Assembly: GCF_002257665.1 (NCBI RefSeq)
Contig: NZ_MQWB01000001.1
Coordinates: 1,156,540 to 1,215,980, forward strand
Length of the DNA stretch: 59,441 nucleotides
Origin: Rubricoccus marinus
Lineage (GTDB): Bacteria > Bacteroidota > Rhodothermia > Rhodothermales > Rubricoccaceae
Reading direction: 5' to 3'
In this document: one piece after another, positions 7,831-16,235 of the stretch
How the letters are laid out: the number at the start of each line of letters is the position of its first letter
How positions within the stretch are numbered: position 1 is the stretch's first letter
Made by a program: the position numbers and the translations under genes
The notes under the pieces: generated by a model
What the model saw: the letters and a program-made list of their open reading frames with translations, nothing else
Told to the model about the DNA's origin: nothing
The model's database searches: none

Positions 7831-9831
7831 ATGTATCGCTTCTTTTTACTCGCCTGCGCTCTGCTCCTCGCGGGCGCGCCCGCGTTCGCGCAAGGGACTG
7901 CAGCGGACGTATCCGGGACCACCGCCGGGGCCCCGACTGCTCTGCTACCCCTATTTAACTCTACGCCTGGTAGCTGCACGCTCAGTGGCACTGCGGACCC
8001 GTACGACGTGACGTCCTTCACCGTCGACACCGATGGGGACTACGACGTGACGGTTCTGGAGCCCATCAATGACCCCGCATTTCCTGGCACCGACGACACG
8101 GGGCTGATCGTCTATGAGACATCGTTCGATCCCGCGAACGCGTGTACGAACCTCGTAGGCATCGGGAACGAGATCGCTGGAAGCGGACTGACCGTCACGC
8201 TGGATGACGCCACGAACTACGTGCTCGTCGTCTTTGGCGTGTTCGGGACCGAGGACGACTACGAGGTTCGCATCCAGGGGCCTGCAGCAACGGTGGTAAC
8301 GGTTCCTCAGCCGGTTCTCACCACGGAACTCAACGGCGTGCGCGACTACCGCGTGCTCGCGTTGCCCACCGGCGGCACCTACGACGACCTCCTCGCGCCG
8401 CTCTGGACGCAAGGTTTCCAGAACTCAGACGACCCTGCCGGCGGTTGCTCGGCGTACGACTACGCCGAAACCGCGGCGAGCTTCGAGGGCGGCTACACCT
8501 GCTTTACGGACCAGAACGCGACGTGGCAGCGCGGCCGCGGGGCGTACGTCTACGTGTATGCCGACGATGACCTCACGACTCCGACGGTGATCGACGGCGG
8601 GTTCCCCAAGACCCTGAGCGTGGACGATCCCGGCTTCGCGGATGACGGGGCGCCCTTCACGTTCCCCGTAGCGGGCGACGCCGATCCGATCCTCACGTAC
8701 ACGAACAACCCCGGCGTGCCGAGCTACCAGGAGGGGTGGAACCTGCTGGGGAACCCTCTCACGGCCGGCATGGACTGGGACGAGACCGTCCGCGGCGGCG
8801 GGCTCACGCCGACGATCTACGTGCTCGACCCGAACTACTTCGGGGGGGACTACCGGACGTGGACGGCGAACATCGGGGGGGACCTCCCGGGCGGTGTCGT
8901 CCCGGCGTTCCAGGGCTTCTTCGCCAAGGCCGTCGCGGCGAACCCGACGCTGACCGTTCCCGTAGCGGCCGTGGTCGCGCCAGGCCCGAACGTGTATGGC
9001 AAGGACGCCTCTAGCGCTCCGCTCCGCTTCGAGCTCTCGCTGAACGGTGAGCCGGTCTCGGCCGCGTTCGTCGCGGCGGCGCCAGAGGCCGCGCTCGGCC
9101 TGGACACGCAGGATGCGTACCGGCTGACGCCCGCAGCATACCCGCGGACGGTTCTCAGCACGCACACGGTCGGTGATGCGGAGGCAACGCCTCTGGCGCT
9201 GAACGCACTCCCGGCCGAGGCCACAGGCGAGATCGAGATGGCGCTGGAAGTCGCGGCCGAGGGACACGGAGCCGGGCCTCTGGCGTTGACGCTGGCATGG
9301 AGCGGCGCGCTGCCCGAGGGCTGGACGGCGGAGATTGTGGACCGCGAACTGCAGACGACTGTCGCGCTGACGGAGGGAGGGACGTACGCGTTCGAGATGG
9401 ACGTGCTGCAGGGCGACGCGAAAGCGCGGCCCGCAGGACTCGGCCTCGCGCTCGGTGCCGACGCGGCGCCCCAGGCGAAATCCGCCGGTGCCGCCGTGAC
9501 CTCTGGCGAGCGCTTCGTCCTTCGGGTCACGCCGCAGTCGGTGACGACCGGGACGGACGCGCCAGAGGCCCCAAGCCTCGCGGTCTCGTCGGTATGGCCG
9601 AACCCGGCTTCGCGCCGCGCGGAGATCAAGGTCTCGGTCCCGAGCCCGGAGCACGTCCGCGTCAGCGTCCACGACGCCCTCGGCCGTGAGGTGGCAGTGG
9701 CGTACGACGCCGAACTCGCGGCGTCGGCCGATGTCGCGCTGGACCTCTCGCCTCTGGCGGTCGGCGTGTACGCCGTCCGCGTGGTGGGCACGAGCTTCCA
9801 GACCGTGCGCTCGATGACGGTCGTCCGCTAG
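7831..9831 (+). CDS. T9SS-secreted protein with type A C-terminal sorting domain
   Basis: A 666-residue protein. Residues 1-21 are a signal peptide (MYRFFLLACALLLAGAPAFA). Residues about 20-150 look like a beta-sandwich prepeptidase-like domain (aspartate and glycine rich, YDVTSFTVDTDGDYDVTV). A middle region (about 165-380) has aromatic- and glycine-rich repeats. The last 80 residues are a type IX secretion sorting domain: SSVWPNPASRRAEIKVSV, LGREVAVAY and a final beta hairpin GVYAVRVVG ending MTVVR. This domain directs passage through the outer membrane and is then removed. Decamers appear only in the second half, while the first 1.2 kb has none. It is preceded by an A/T-rich stretch (7810-7829). 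Substrate or binding function is unknown. Confidence 0.9.
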   Translation: MYRFFLLACALLLAGAPAFAQGTAADVSGTTAGAPTALLPLFNSTPGSCTLSGTADPYDVTSFTVDTDGDYDVTVLEPINDPAFPGTDDTGLIVYETSFDPANACTNLVGIGNEIAGSGLTVTLDDATNYVLVVFGVFGTEDDYEVRIQGPAATVVTVPQPVLTTELNGVRDYRVLALPTGGTYDDLLAPLWTQGFQNSDDPAGGCSAYDYAETAASFEGGYTCFTDQNATWQRGRGAYVYVYADDDLTTPTVIDGGFPKTLSVDDPGFADDGAPFTFPVAGDADPILTYTNNPGVPSYQEGWNLLGNPLTAGMDWDETVRGGGLTPTIYVLDPNYFGGDYRTWTANIGGDLPGGVVPAFQGFFAKAVAANPTLTVPVAAVVAPGPNVYGKDASSAPLRFELSLNGEPVSAAFVAAAPEAALGLDTQDAYRLTPAAYPRTVLSTHTVGDAEATPLALNALPAEATGEIEMALEVAAEGHGAGPLALTLAWSGALPEGWTAEIVDRELQTTVALTEGGTYAFEMDVLQGDAKARPAGLGLALGADAAPQAKSAGAAVTSGERFVLRVTPQSVTTGTDAPEAPSLAVSSVWPNPASRRAEIKVSVPSPEHVRVSVHDALGREVAVAYDAELAASADVALDLSPLAVGVYAVRVVGTSFQTVRSMTVVR

Positions 9832-9853
9832 ACCGAAGCACTCAGGCCTTTGT

Positions 9854-9882
9854 GGGGCGGGCGCCAGTGCGGCGCCCGCCCC
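9854..9882. terminator. Strong GC-rich terminator between convergent genes
   Basis: GGGGCGGGCGCC (9854-9865) and GGCGCCCGCCCC (9871-9882) form a perfect 12-base stem with a 5-base loop, followed by GCTTGTTTG. It sits 22 bases after the T9SS protein gene and before the end of the convergent glycosyltransferase gene. Confidence 0.8.
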
Positions 9883-9950
9883 GCTTGTTTGTCGGAGGCT
9901 CGCCCAGGCACCTCACAACCCCTGCCGGTCCACGTTCGCGAGAGGCGCGT

Positions 9951-11198
9951 CTAGCGGTCCAGCCGCCGCCCCTTCCACTCGAAGCCTGCCCCCATCGCGC
10001 CGCCGAGCCCGGCGAGAAGCGTCTGCGGGATGTGCAGCAGCGCGTAGAGCGGGTAGAGCGCGAGCAGACGCCTCTGGCGCAAGAGGCCCGTGGCAGGGAC
10101 CAGGAGCGAGAGGTCGCCTGCGGTTTTGAGGAGGAAACCGGCGAGGAGCCAGGCGCCGAACGCGGGCCACAGCGGAAGGCCGAGCGTTCCCACGAGTAGC
10201 ATGACGTAGAAGCCGCCGACCTGCGCGATGAGGAACTGGAGCCGTGCCGGGTAATGCGCGCCTTTGGAGGCCCAGCGCAGGCGTTGCGCCGTGAACTGCC
10301 GCAACGTGCGCGCAGGCTGGGTGACAACGGCCGCGTCGGGCCGGGCGACGAACCGGACGCCCGTGGTGGGCGTGTCTCGGCCGGCCGGCGCGTAGGCCAG
10401 CTTCTGCATCAGCAACTCGTCGTCGCCGCTGGTCACGTCGTCGATGCCGTCGAAGCCGCCCAGGCGTTCAAAGGCGTCGCGCCGGTAGCCCAGAGAGGCG
10501 CCGTTGGCGAGGTGCGGCTGTCCCAATAGGATCCCCCCGGCGCCGAGCGCCATCATGCCCACGAAGTCCAGCGCTTGCATACGCCCGAACAGCCCACCGC
10601 TGCCGTCGAAGCGGACCGGGCCGGAGACGAGCGCCGTGCCCTGGTCTGCGAGGCCGTCTGCCATCGCGCGCACCCACGAAGGTGGCACCACGCAGTCCGC
10701 GTCCGTCGTCAGCACGATCTCGCCTCTGGCGTGGCCAACGCCGGTCTCGATCGCGCGCTTTTTGTGAGCGCGGATGCGCAGCGGGTCGTGCGGGATGGAG
10801 AGCAGCCGTAGGCGCTCCGGGGGCGCGTCCGCCAGAGGCTCGGGCTCGTCATCGCCCGCGAGCACGAGGCCTCGGGCGGGGACGCTCGCGTTGACGGCCT
10901 TTTGCACGCGTCGCACGATCGCGGCCGTCGCGTCGGTCGAGTCGTCGTCGGCCACGATGACCTCCAACCGGTCCTCGGGGTAGTCGCTCGCGAGGATGCT
11001 CCGCACGCACGCCTCGATGGACGCTTCTTCGTTGCGAGCCGCCACCACGACCGTCACAACGGGGAGTGCGGCCTCTGGCGCCAGAGGCTCGGCGTCGGAG
11101 GCCCGCATCGCGCGCGCGAACGCGGCGCCCGAGCGACCGAGGTGCACCGCGTAGTGCACGCCCAGCCCGACCAGCAGCAGTCCGAAAGCGGTCGTCAC
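9951..11198 (-). CDS. Membrane glycosyltransferase, family 2
   Basis: 415 residues from a GTG at 11198 that overlaps the TGA of the upstream gene (GTGA); upstream sequence in frame belongs to another gene. A first membrane segment (TTAFGLLLVGLGVHYAVHLG) is followed by a GT-A catalytic domain: PVVTVVVAARNEE (about 45-57), VIVADDDSTDATA with the nucleotide-sugar aspartates, LTTDADCVVP carrying the DxD motif, SGDDELLMQKL and QFTAQRLRWASKG, the last matching the Q/RxxRW motif. Two or three further membrane helices lie near the C-terminus. It should transfer a sugar to a lipid or lipid-linked acceptor at the inner membrane. Pairing with a flippase-like protein suggests lipid, polyprenol or carotenoid glycosylation; the acceptor cannot be told from sequence. 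Confidence 0.85.
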   Translation of the reverse strand: MTTAFGLLLVGLGVHYAVHLGRSGAAFARAMRASDAEPLAPEAALPVVTVVVAARNEEASIEACVRSILASDYPEDRLEVIVADDDSTDATAAIVRRVQKAVNASVPARGLVLAGDDEPEPLADAPPERLRLLSIPHDPLRIRAHKKRAIETGVGHARGEIVLTTDADCVVPPSWVRAMADGLADQGTALVSGPVRFDGSGGLFGRMQALDFVGMMALGAGGILLGQPHLANGASLGYRRDAFERLGGFDGIDDVTSGDDELLMQKLAYAPAGRDTPTTGVRFVARPDAAVVTQPARTLRQFTAQRLRWASKGAHYPARLQFLIAQVGGFYVMLLVGTLGLPLWPAFGAWLLAGFLLKTAGDLSLLVPATGLLRQRRLLALYPLYALLHIPQTLLAGLGGAMGAGFEWKGRRLDR

Positions 11199-12148
11199 GA
11201 GATGGCGGGAGCGGAGGAGCGAGAGAGGCGGAGCCTCAGGAGGAACGGCACGCCGACGAGGGCCGGGAGGAGCAGGTTGAACCCGAAGATGGCGAGCGAA
11301 GCGTTCAACGCCGCGGCTTCGGAAACGCCCGCGCTTCCCAGGAAGAACACCGCCGCGCCCTCGCGGACCCCGAGATCGCCGAGGGTGACGGAGTGGACGG
11401 CGCTTTTGGCGAAGAGCACGAGCGCGACGCCAGAGGCCACGGCGCCGACGGCGGCCTGGGGCGCGAAGGCGAGCACGAGCAGCACGAACTGGCTCGCGAA
11501 GATGAGGTAGCGGCCGAACGAGAGCGCGAGAAGCGCGACGGCCTCGCGGGTTGGGATGGCGTCGAACGCGCCGAGGGCGCGGCGGACCGGCGCAAAGGGG
11601 AGAATGGCGCCGAGGAACGCCCGCGCGGCCGAGGGGTGCAAGACCGCGAGCAGGAGCACGGCGGTCCAGAGCGCGGTGAACACGACCGTCGGCACCCAGA
11701 GTGGCGACGGCGCGGCGCTCGTCAGCAGCAGGTGGCCCACGGCGATGAGCCCACCGACAAGGATGGCGGCCAGGGTCGCCACCTTTTCCGCGACTGTGAG
11801 CGCGGCGGACTGCCCGGCCGGGAGCGCCCGCAGCAGCGCCGCGCGCCCTGCGATCTCGCCGACGCGGCCGGGGGTAAGCAAACCCAGCGGATAGCCGCCC
11901 AGGATCGCGCCGAGAGCGCTTCGAAAGCGCACGTCGGGGGCGAGGTGCGTCACCAGCCGCCACCAGCGGTACGCTTCCAGACTGACGTTTGCGGGCACGA
12001 GCGCGAGCGCGAGCAGCAGCGGCGCCATCCAGGCCTCTCGCGCTGCGGCGAGCGCCGCCTCTGGATCCACGACCTGCACAACAAACGCGAGCACGAGCGC
12101 CGCGAGGAGCGCCTTCAGGGCGAAGAGGAGGGGGGCAGACACATGCAC
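11195..12148 (-). CDS. Flippase-like membrane protein (AglD/YbhN, LPG synthase TM-region family)
   Basis: 317 residues with about eight hydrophobic segments, starting ATG at 12148. Family patterns include ANVSLEAYRWWRLV (about 54-67), GYPLGLLTPGRVGEIAGRAALLR (about 90-112) and the C-terminal DLGVREGAAVFFL. This family includes the transmembrane part of lysylphosphatidylglycerol synthases and archaeal AglD-associated proteins, and is thought to move or accept lipid-linked groups. Its stop codon overlaps the GTG of the glycosyltransferase gene, so the two proteins are probably translated in coupled fashion and act on the same lipid. Several decamers fall in loops. Confidence 0.8.
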   Translation of the reverse strand: MHVSAPLLFALKALLAALVLAFVVQVVDPEAALAAAREAWMAPLLLALALVPANVSLEAYRWWRLVTHLAPDVRFRSALGAILGGYPLGLLTPGRVGEIAGRAALLRALPAGQSAALTVAEKVATLAAILVGGLIAVGHLLLTSAAPSPLWVPTVVFTALWTAVLLLAVLHPSAARAFLGAILPFAPVRRALGAFDAIPTREAVALLALSFGRYLIFASQFVLLVLAFAPQAAVGAVASGVALVLFAKSAVHSVTLGDLGVREGAAVFFLGSAGVSEAAALNASLAIFGFNLLLPALVGVPFLLRLRLSRSSAPAIS

Positions 12149-12198
12149 GCCGCGAAGGTACCGAGCCCCATCGGGGCCCGTCCGTGAGGCGTTGGGGG

Positions 12199-12218
12199 AG
12201 CCTCTGGCGCCAGAGGCT
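12199..12218. repeat. 20-base decamer palindrome, intergenic
   Basis: A perfect palindrome (AGCCTCTGGCGCCAGAGGCT) between the BamA-like gene, which ends at 12337 on the minus strand, and the flippase gene start at 12148. A further single decamer lies at about 12310. A likely terminator for the BamA-like gene. Confidence 0.65.
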
Positions 12219-12336
12219 CGGCTTTGTTCAGGCCGCGAGGGCTACGCCGCGCGATCGGCGGAGCGGTCGGCCTCGGTCACTCAGGTCTTGCCTCGCTCGG
12301 GCTTTGGGCGCCAGAGGCCCGGGGAGGGGTCGGGCT

Positions 12337-13647
12337 CTAGCGGAACAGCGGCCGCGCGTCGCGGAGGTCGTACGCGATGCGGAGGGTGGCGAGCGAGATG
12401 CCGTCCGGGCTGAACCCGACCAGGCCGCCGAGCACGACGCGCTCCTTGTCCAGGTTCACGATGCCGAGTCCGATGCCGAGCGCGGGCCGGAACGGCACCC
12501 GGCCGTCTTCCGCAAGCGCGCCCTGGCCGAACGTCACGTCGGCGCTGACCTGATCGAACACGTCGGTGTAGGCGTTGCCGAGGTAGCCCATGACGAGGGC
12601 GTCGATGCCGTAGACGCCGATAAAGTCCCGGATGGGGAAGCGGATGCCGCCGCCGAGCGCGAGCACGTCTCGGCCGACGAACCGGTCGGGCGGGTAGGCC
12701 GCCAGGAGCCGGGAGTCCAGGACCGGGAGGTAGTAGAACGGGATCTCCGCGTCGTTCTCGGCGCGCGTGATGATGAGGTTGGAGCGGCCGACGAGCGCCG
12801 TGCGCCCGCGGATGGGGAGGTAGCCCAGCGTGCTCACCGCGAAGCGGTTGAAGCGCAGCCCGGAGCCGTCCATCGCGTAGAACCGGCGGCCCTCAAGGCT
12901 TACGAACGTGCCTTTGCGTGGGTACGAGCGCCAGTCGCGCAGGTCGCTCGCCACCTCCAGTCCCAGCGAGATGCCGTAGCGCGTCTCGTCCAACACGTTC
13001 TGGACGGCCGCGAAGGATCTGGGATCGTCCCGCTCCAGGCGGTCGAGAGCGCCCTGCGAGTCCTCGTCCTCGTCTACCTCGCGGAGCTTGTCCAGCAGGA
13101 AGCGCACGCCCGGCTGGAGAAAGAGCCCCGTGTTGCCCAGCGGGTACGCCCCGATCCGTCCTTCGGCATTGATCGAGCTGTAATCGAGGAAAAGACGGTT
13201 CTCCTCCGTGGTGTACGGGCCAATGCCGTAGTAGCGCTGCCGCTCGGTCGTGCTCGCCTCAAAAGAGGCGGTCCCGAAAAACGCGGACTCGAATGGGTCC
13301 GCCGTAAAGGCCGAGAGCGCGATGGCCTGGTACCGCTGCGAGACGCGGAGGTCGAGCGTGACGTCGCTGCCGTCGAAGAGGATGTTGCGCACGCCGATTC
13401 CGGCGCCGATACCAACCCCTCGCGAGTTGGAGTACAGCGCGGATGGCGCGAGGCGCGGGCGGATCTGGATGGGCTCCCGCACGGTGTCGCGAGCGGGCAC
13501 GAGCGACGCCAGAGGCGCCTGGTAGAACGACCGGGCGGCCTCTGGCGAGGCGGCGGCCGAGTCCGCGAGCGTGGTGTCAGCAGGGACAAGCGCGGAAAGA
13601 ACGAGAAGGAGGAGGGCGAGCACGGGCCAGGGAGAAGGGGAGAGCAA
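12337..13647 (-). CDS. BamA/TamA-like outer-membrane barrel protein (surface antigen family)
   Basis: 436 residues. After a hydrophobic N-terminal segment, the sequence is beta-barrel like throughout: SNSRGVGIGAGIGVRN, YYGIGPYTTEENRLF, RKGTFVSLEGRRFYAMDGSG (compare the GTxxxLxxE pattern of Bac_surface_Ag proteins), RFVGRDVLALGGGIRFPI and FRPALGIGLGIVNLDKERV near the end. No POTRA repeats are evident, so it is closer to short barrel-only members than to true BamA. It would sit in the outer membrane; role in assembly or lipid export is open. The start used is TTG at 13647 and is uncertain; the signal peptide lacks an obvious basic residue. Divergent from purD, with only 56 bases between. Confidence 0.75.
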   Translation of the reverse strand: MLSPSPWPVLALLLLVLSALVPADTTLADSAAASPEAARSFYQAPLASLVPARDTVREPIQIRPRLAPSALYSNSRGVGIGAGIGVRNILFDGSDVTLDLRVSQRYQAIALSAFTADPFESAFFGTASFEASTTERQRYYGIGPYTTEENRLFLDYSSINAEGRIGAYPLGNTGLFLQPGVRFLLDKLREVDEDEDSQGALDRLERDDPRSFAAVQNVLDETRYGISLGLEVASDLRDWRSYPRKGTFVSLEGRRFYAMDGSGLRFNRFAVSTLGYLPIRGRTALVGRSNLIITRAENDAEIPFYYLPVLDSRLLAAYPPDRFVGRDVLALGGGIRFPIRDFIGVYGIDALVMGYLGNAYTDVFDQVSADVTFGQGALAEDGRVPFRPALGIGLGIVNLDKERVVLGGLVGFSPDGISLATLRIAYDLRDARPLFR

Positions 13648-13703
13648 GGTAGACGCGCCGGTTATCTTTTCGCTCCATCCGGCCTGCCTCTGGCGCCATT
13701 CGC

Positions 13704-14984
13704 ATGAAAGTCCTCGTCGTCGGAAGCGGAGGCCGTGAGCACGCGCTGCTCCTCGCGCTTGCCCGCAGCCCCCAGCGGCCCACCCTCCTGTGCGCGCCCG
13801 GCAACGCCGGGACGGCGCCCCTGGCGCGCAACGTCCCCATCGCCGCAGACGACATCGACGGGCTGGTTGGGCTCGCCCAATCCGAGGCCGTCGACCTCGT
13901 CGTCGTGGGCCCCGAGGTCCCGCTCGTCCTCGGCCTCGCCGACCGGCTCCGCGAAGCGGGCATCGCGACGTTCGGGCCGGACGCCAGAGGCGCGCGCATC
14001 GAGGGCTCCAAGGCCTACGCCAACACGCTCATGGACCGCGCGGGCGTGCCCACAGCGCGCTCGCGCACGTTCGAAGCGGGCGACGCCGAGGCGGCGCGGG
14101 GCTACGTCGAAGCCCACGCGCTTCCCGTCGTGCTCAAAGCCGACGGCCTCGCGGCTGGCAAAGGCGTCGTGATCGCGGAGTCCACGCCAGAGGCCCTCTC
14201 GGCGCTGGACGACATGCTGGGCGGGCAGTTCGGTGAGGCCGGCGCGACGGTCGTGATCGAGGACTTTCTGGAAGGGGAGGAGGCCAGCGTGTTTGCGGTC
14301 ACGGATGGCGAGGCGGTCGTTTTCCTCGCGACGGCGCAGGACCACAAGCGCATCGGCGAGGGCGACACGGGACCTAACACGGGCGGTATGGGAGCCTACG
14401 CTCCGGCGCCCGCCGTCACGCCAGAGACGCTGGAGCAGGTGCGCGAGCGCATCGTGCAGCCGGTCCTGAAGGCACTCCGCGACGAGGGCGCCGACTACCG
14501 CGGCGTGCTCTTCTGCGGCCTCATGCTGACGGATTCCGGTCCGCAGGTGATCGAGTTCAACTGCCGCTTCGGCGACCCCGAGACGCAGGTGATCCTGCCG
14601 CTCCTGGACTCGGATCCGCTCGACCTCCTCTGGCGCGCGGCCACCCACACGCTCGCGGGCGCCGAAGTCGCCATCTCGCCAGAGGCCGCGGCCTGTGTCG
14701 TCCTCGCCTCGGCGGGCTACCCTGGCAGCTACGAGAAGGGCAAGCCGATTGATGGTCTGGACGACGCCTCTGGCGTCGCGACCGTCATCCACGCCGGGAC
14801 GCGGCGCGAAGGCGACGAGGTGGTGACGAACGGCGGGCGCGTGCTCGGCGTCGTCGGGCGGGGGGCGACGCTCGTGCAGGCGCTCGGCGCGGCGTACGAG
14901 GGCGTGGACCTCATGACGTTCGAGGGCAAAACGTTCCGGCGCGACATCGGCCGCCGCGGCCTCGCGCACGTGGTGGACCCGTGA
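13704..14984 (+). CDS. purD: Phosphoribosylamine-glycine ligase
   Basis: 426 residues, normal length for PurD, which joins phosphoribosylamine and glycine using ATP in purine synthesis. The N-terminal domain begins MKVLVVGSGGREHAL. The GPEVPLVLGLADRL and FGPDARGARIEGSKAYAN segments lead into the ATP-grasp domain with PVVLKADGLAAGKGV, GEEASVFAVTDG and DTGPNTGGMGAYAPAP, then VLFCGLMLT and EFNCRFGDPETQ with metal ligands. Start ATG at 13704 gives the exact family N-terminus. Five or more decamers are tolerated, mostly as Pro-Glu-Ala or Ala-Ser-Gly in surface positions. No other purine genes are nearby. Confidence 0.97.
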   Translation: MKVLVVGSGGREHALLLALARSPQRPTLLCAPGNAGTAPLARNVPIAADDIDGLVGLAQSEAVDLVVVGPEVPLVLGLADRLREAGIATFGPDARGARIEGSKAYANTLMDRAGVPTARSRTFEAGDAEAARGYVEAHALPVVLKADGLAAGKGVVIAESTPEALSALDDMLGGQFGEAGATVVIEDFLEGEEASVFAVTDGEAVVFLATAQDHKRIGEGDTGPNTGGMGAYAPAPAVTPETLEQVRERIVQPVLKALRDEGADYRGVLFCGLMLTDSGPQVIEFNCRFGDPETQVILPLLDSDPLDLLWRAATHTLAGAEVAISPEAAACVVLASAGYPGSYEKGKPIDGLDDASGVATVIHAGTRREGDEVVTNGGRVLGVVGRGATLVQALGAAYEGVDLMTFEGKTFRRDIGRRGLAHVVDP

Positions 14985-15026
14985 GCCTTTGGCGCCAGGG
15001 GGGGCGGGCCCGAGCCAGGCCGGAAG

Positions 15027-15191
15027 TACCCCCCGCTTTGCTCCCCTTCGGTCGCAACGCTGTCCCCCTTGTCAAGGGGGACAATTCAGTTCCAGCCTGC
15101 GATGACCTTCCCGGTAGAACAAAGAAGCAGATTGTCCCCCTCCCCGAGGGGGAGAGGTTGACCGCCGTGCAGGCGTGTCAACCGGGGGGTA
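15027..15191. mobile_element. 165-base hairpin-rich MITE-like element
   Basis: The segment is bounded by an 8-base inverted repeat, TACCCCCC (15027-15034) and GGGGGGTA (15184-15191). Inside are three perfect hairpins: a 10-base stem with 3-base loop (15061-15083), an 8-base stem with 3-base loop (15135-15153) and a 7-base stem (15156-15183). GGGGGACAAT (15076-15085) and ATTGTCCCCC (15131-15140) can pair instead, giving a second fold. It contains no decamer and is less GC-rich than its surroundings. No clear target duplication was found. It sits between purD and the lipoprotein gene. Confidence 0.55.
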
Positions 15192-16144
15192 GCCGCGCCG
15201 CGCCGTGGTCCCTGCCTCTGGCGCTCGGGGCCGGTCCCTTTCGGGACCTCTGGCGCATCGCGTTGCTCGTGATGCTAGCCGCAGGATGCTCGGGGCCGCC
15301 AGAGGCAGCCTCTGGCCCCCACGCAGCGGGCGTGTCCTTCGAGGCGCCGCCCGTCGTCACCACCTTGAGCCTGAACGTTCCTTTCCTCGCGCTCGCGCCC
15401 ACTACGGACGGCCTGCAGGTGTTGTCGGAGCGAGGCGTAGAGCTTGTCCGGTGGAGCGGGTTCGGCTTGCTCCCCCGGGTGTCGCAAGAGGCCGTCGGTA
15501 CGCGCGACGTACGGGGAGGCCTCGATCTCGACGCCACGAACGGCCAAGACCTCTACGTCGCCGACGGCGCCCGCGTGCTGCGTTTCTCTAACGAGGGCCG
15601 TCTCGTCCAAACCATCCGCATTCCCGCCGTAGACCGACTCTTCGTCGCCGCGCCAGAGGCCGCTCCGTCCGGCGAGGCCGTCGCCGTCGCCTCTGGCGCC
15701 GAAGGGACTGTGTTCGTCGCCGAGGCCTCGCGCGGCGTGGTGCAGGTGTGGCGCGACGGGCAACTCGTGGACGTGCTCGAAGGCTTCGGTGAGCCTGTGG
15801 CCCTCGCCGTCGTGGGGCGGCGCCTGTTCGTTGCCGACCGCCAGAGGCAGAGCGTGGACGTCCGCGATACCGCCGGTCAGCCTCTGGAGACGTTGGACGC
15901 CAAAGAACTCGGCGGCGTGACAAACGTGTCGGCAAGCGAGACGGGCGTTCTGGTCCTCGGACCGCGCGGCGTGCTGTTGTTCTCGCCAGAGGCCGAACGC
16001 CTCTGGCGGGTCGACATTGAGAGCGAGGCGCCCGTCCTTGACGCGGCGATCCACGACGGCGTGCTGTTCGCGCTGACGGCCCGCGCGCTGACGGCGCTGG
16101 GCCGCGTCCCGCCAGAGACCTCTGGCGCCGGCGAAGCGCCTTGA
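15167..16144 (+). CDS. Lipoprotein with beta-propeller-like (NHL-type) repeats
   Basis: The reliable part begins at the lipobox LVMLAAGC (Cys encoded at 15287-15289). From a GTG at 15167 the protein has 325 residues; TTG at 15263 or ATG at 15272 would give very short leaders, so the start is uncertain. The mature protein has about five repeated blades with patterns such as QDLYVADGARVLRFSNEGRLVQTI, GTVFVAEASRGVVQVWRDGQLVDVL and RLFVADRQRQSVDVRDTAGQPLETL, typical of NHL or PQQ-like propellers. It is probably anchored in a membrane and faces the periplasm or surface. It lies upstream of the large outer-membrane protein gene at 16236, so they may be expressed together. Specific function unknown. 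Confidence 0.65.
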   Translation: MQACQPGGSRAAPWSLPLALGAGPFRDLWRIALLVMLAAGCSGPPEAASGPHAAGVSFEAPPVVTTLSLNVPFLALAPTTDGLQVLSERGVELVRWSGFGLLPRVSQEAVGTRDVRGGLDLDATNGQDLYVADGARVLRFSNEGRLVQTIRIPAVDRLFVAAPEAAPSGEAVAVASGAEGTVFVAEASRGVVQVWRDGQLVDVLEGFGEPVALAVVGRRLFVADRQRQSVDVRDTAGQPLETLDAKELGGVTNVSASETGVLVLGPRGVLLFSPEAERLWRVDIESEAPVLDAAIHDGVLFALTARALTALGRVPPETSGAGEAP

Positions 16145-16235
16145 ACACGCCCCGGCGCCCCGCTACGTTCAGGCGTCACTCTGCCCCCGATTGCTCCCGC
16201 GCCGTTCTCGACTCCCGTTCCCCCTCGCGACCGGC

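Noticed and set aside
11989-13707. A 572-codon plus-strand frame across the intergenic region and opposite the BamA-like gene
   Set aside because: It crosses a gene with barrel features on the minus strand and the palindrome region; composition is that of an antisense shadow.
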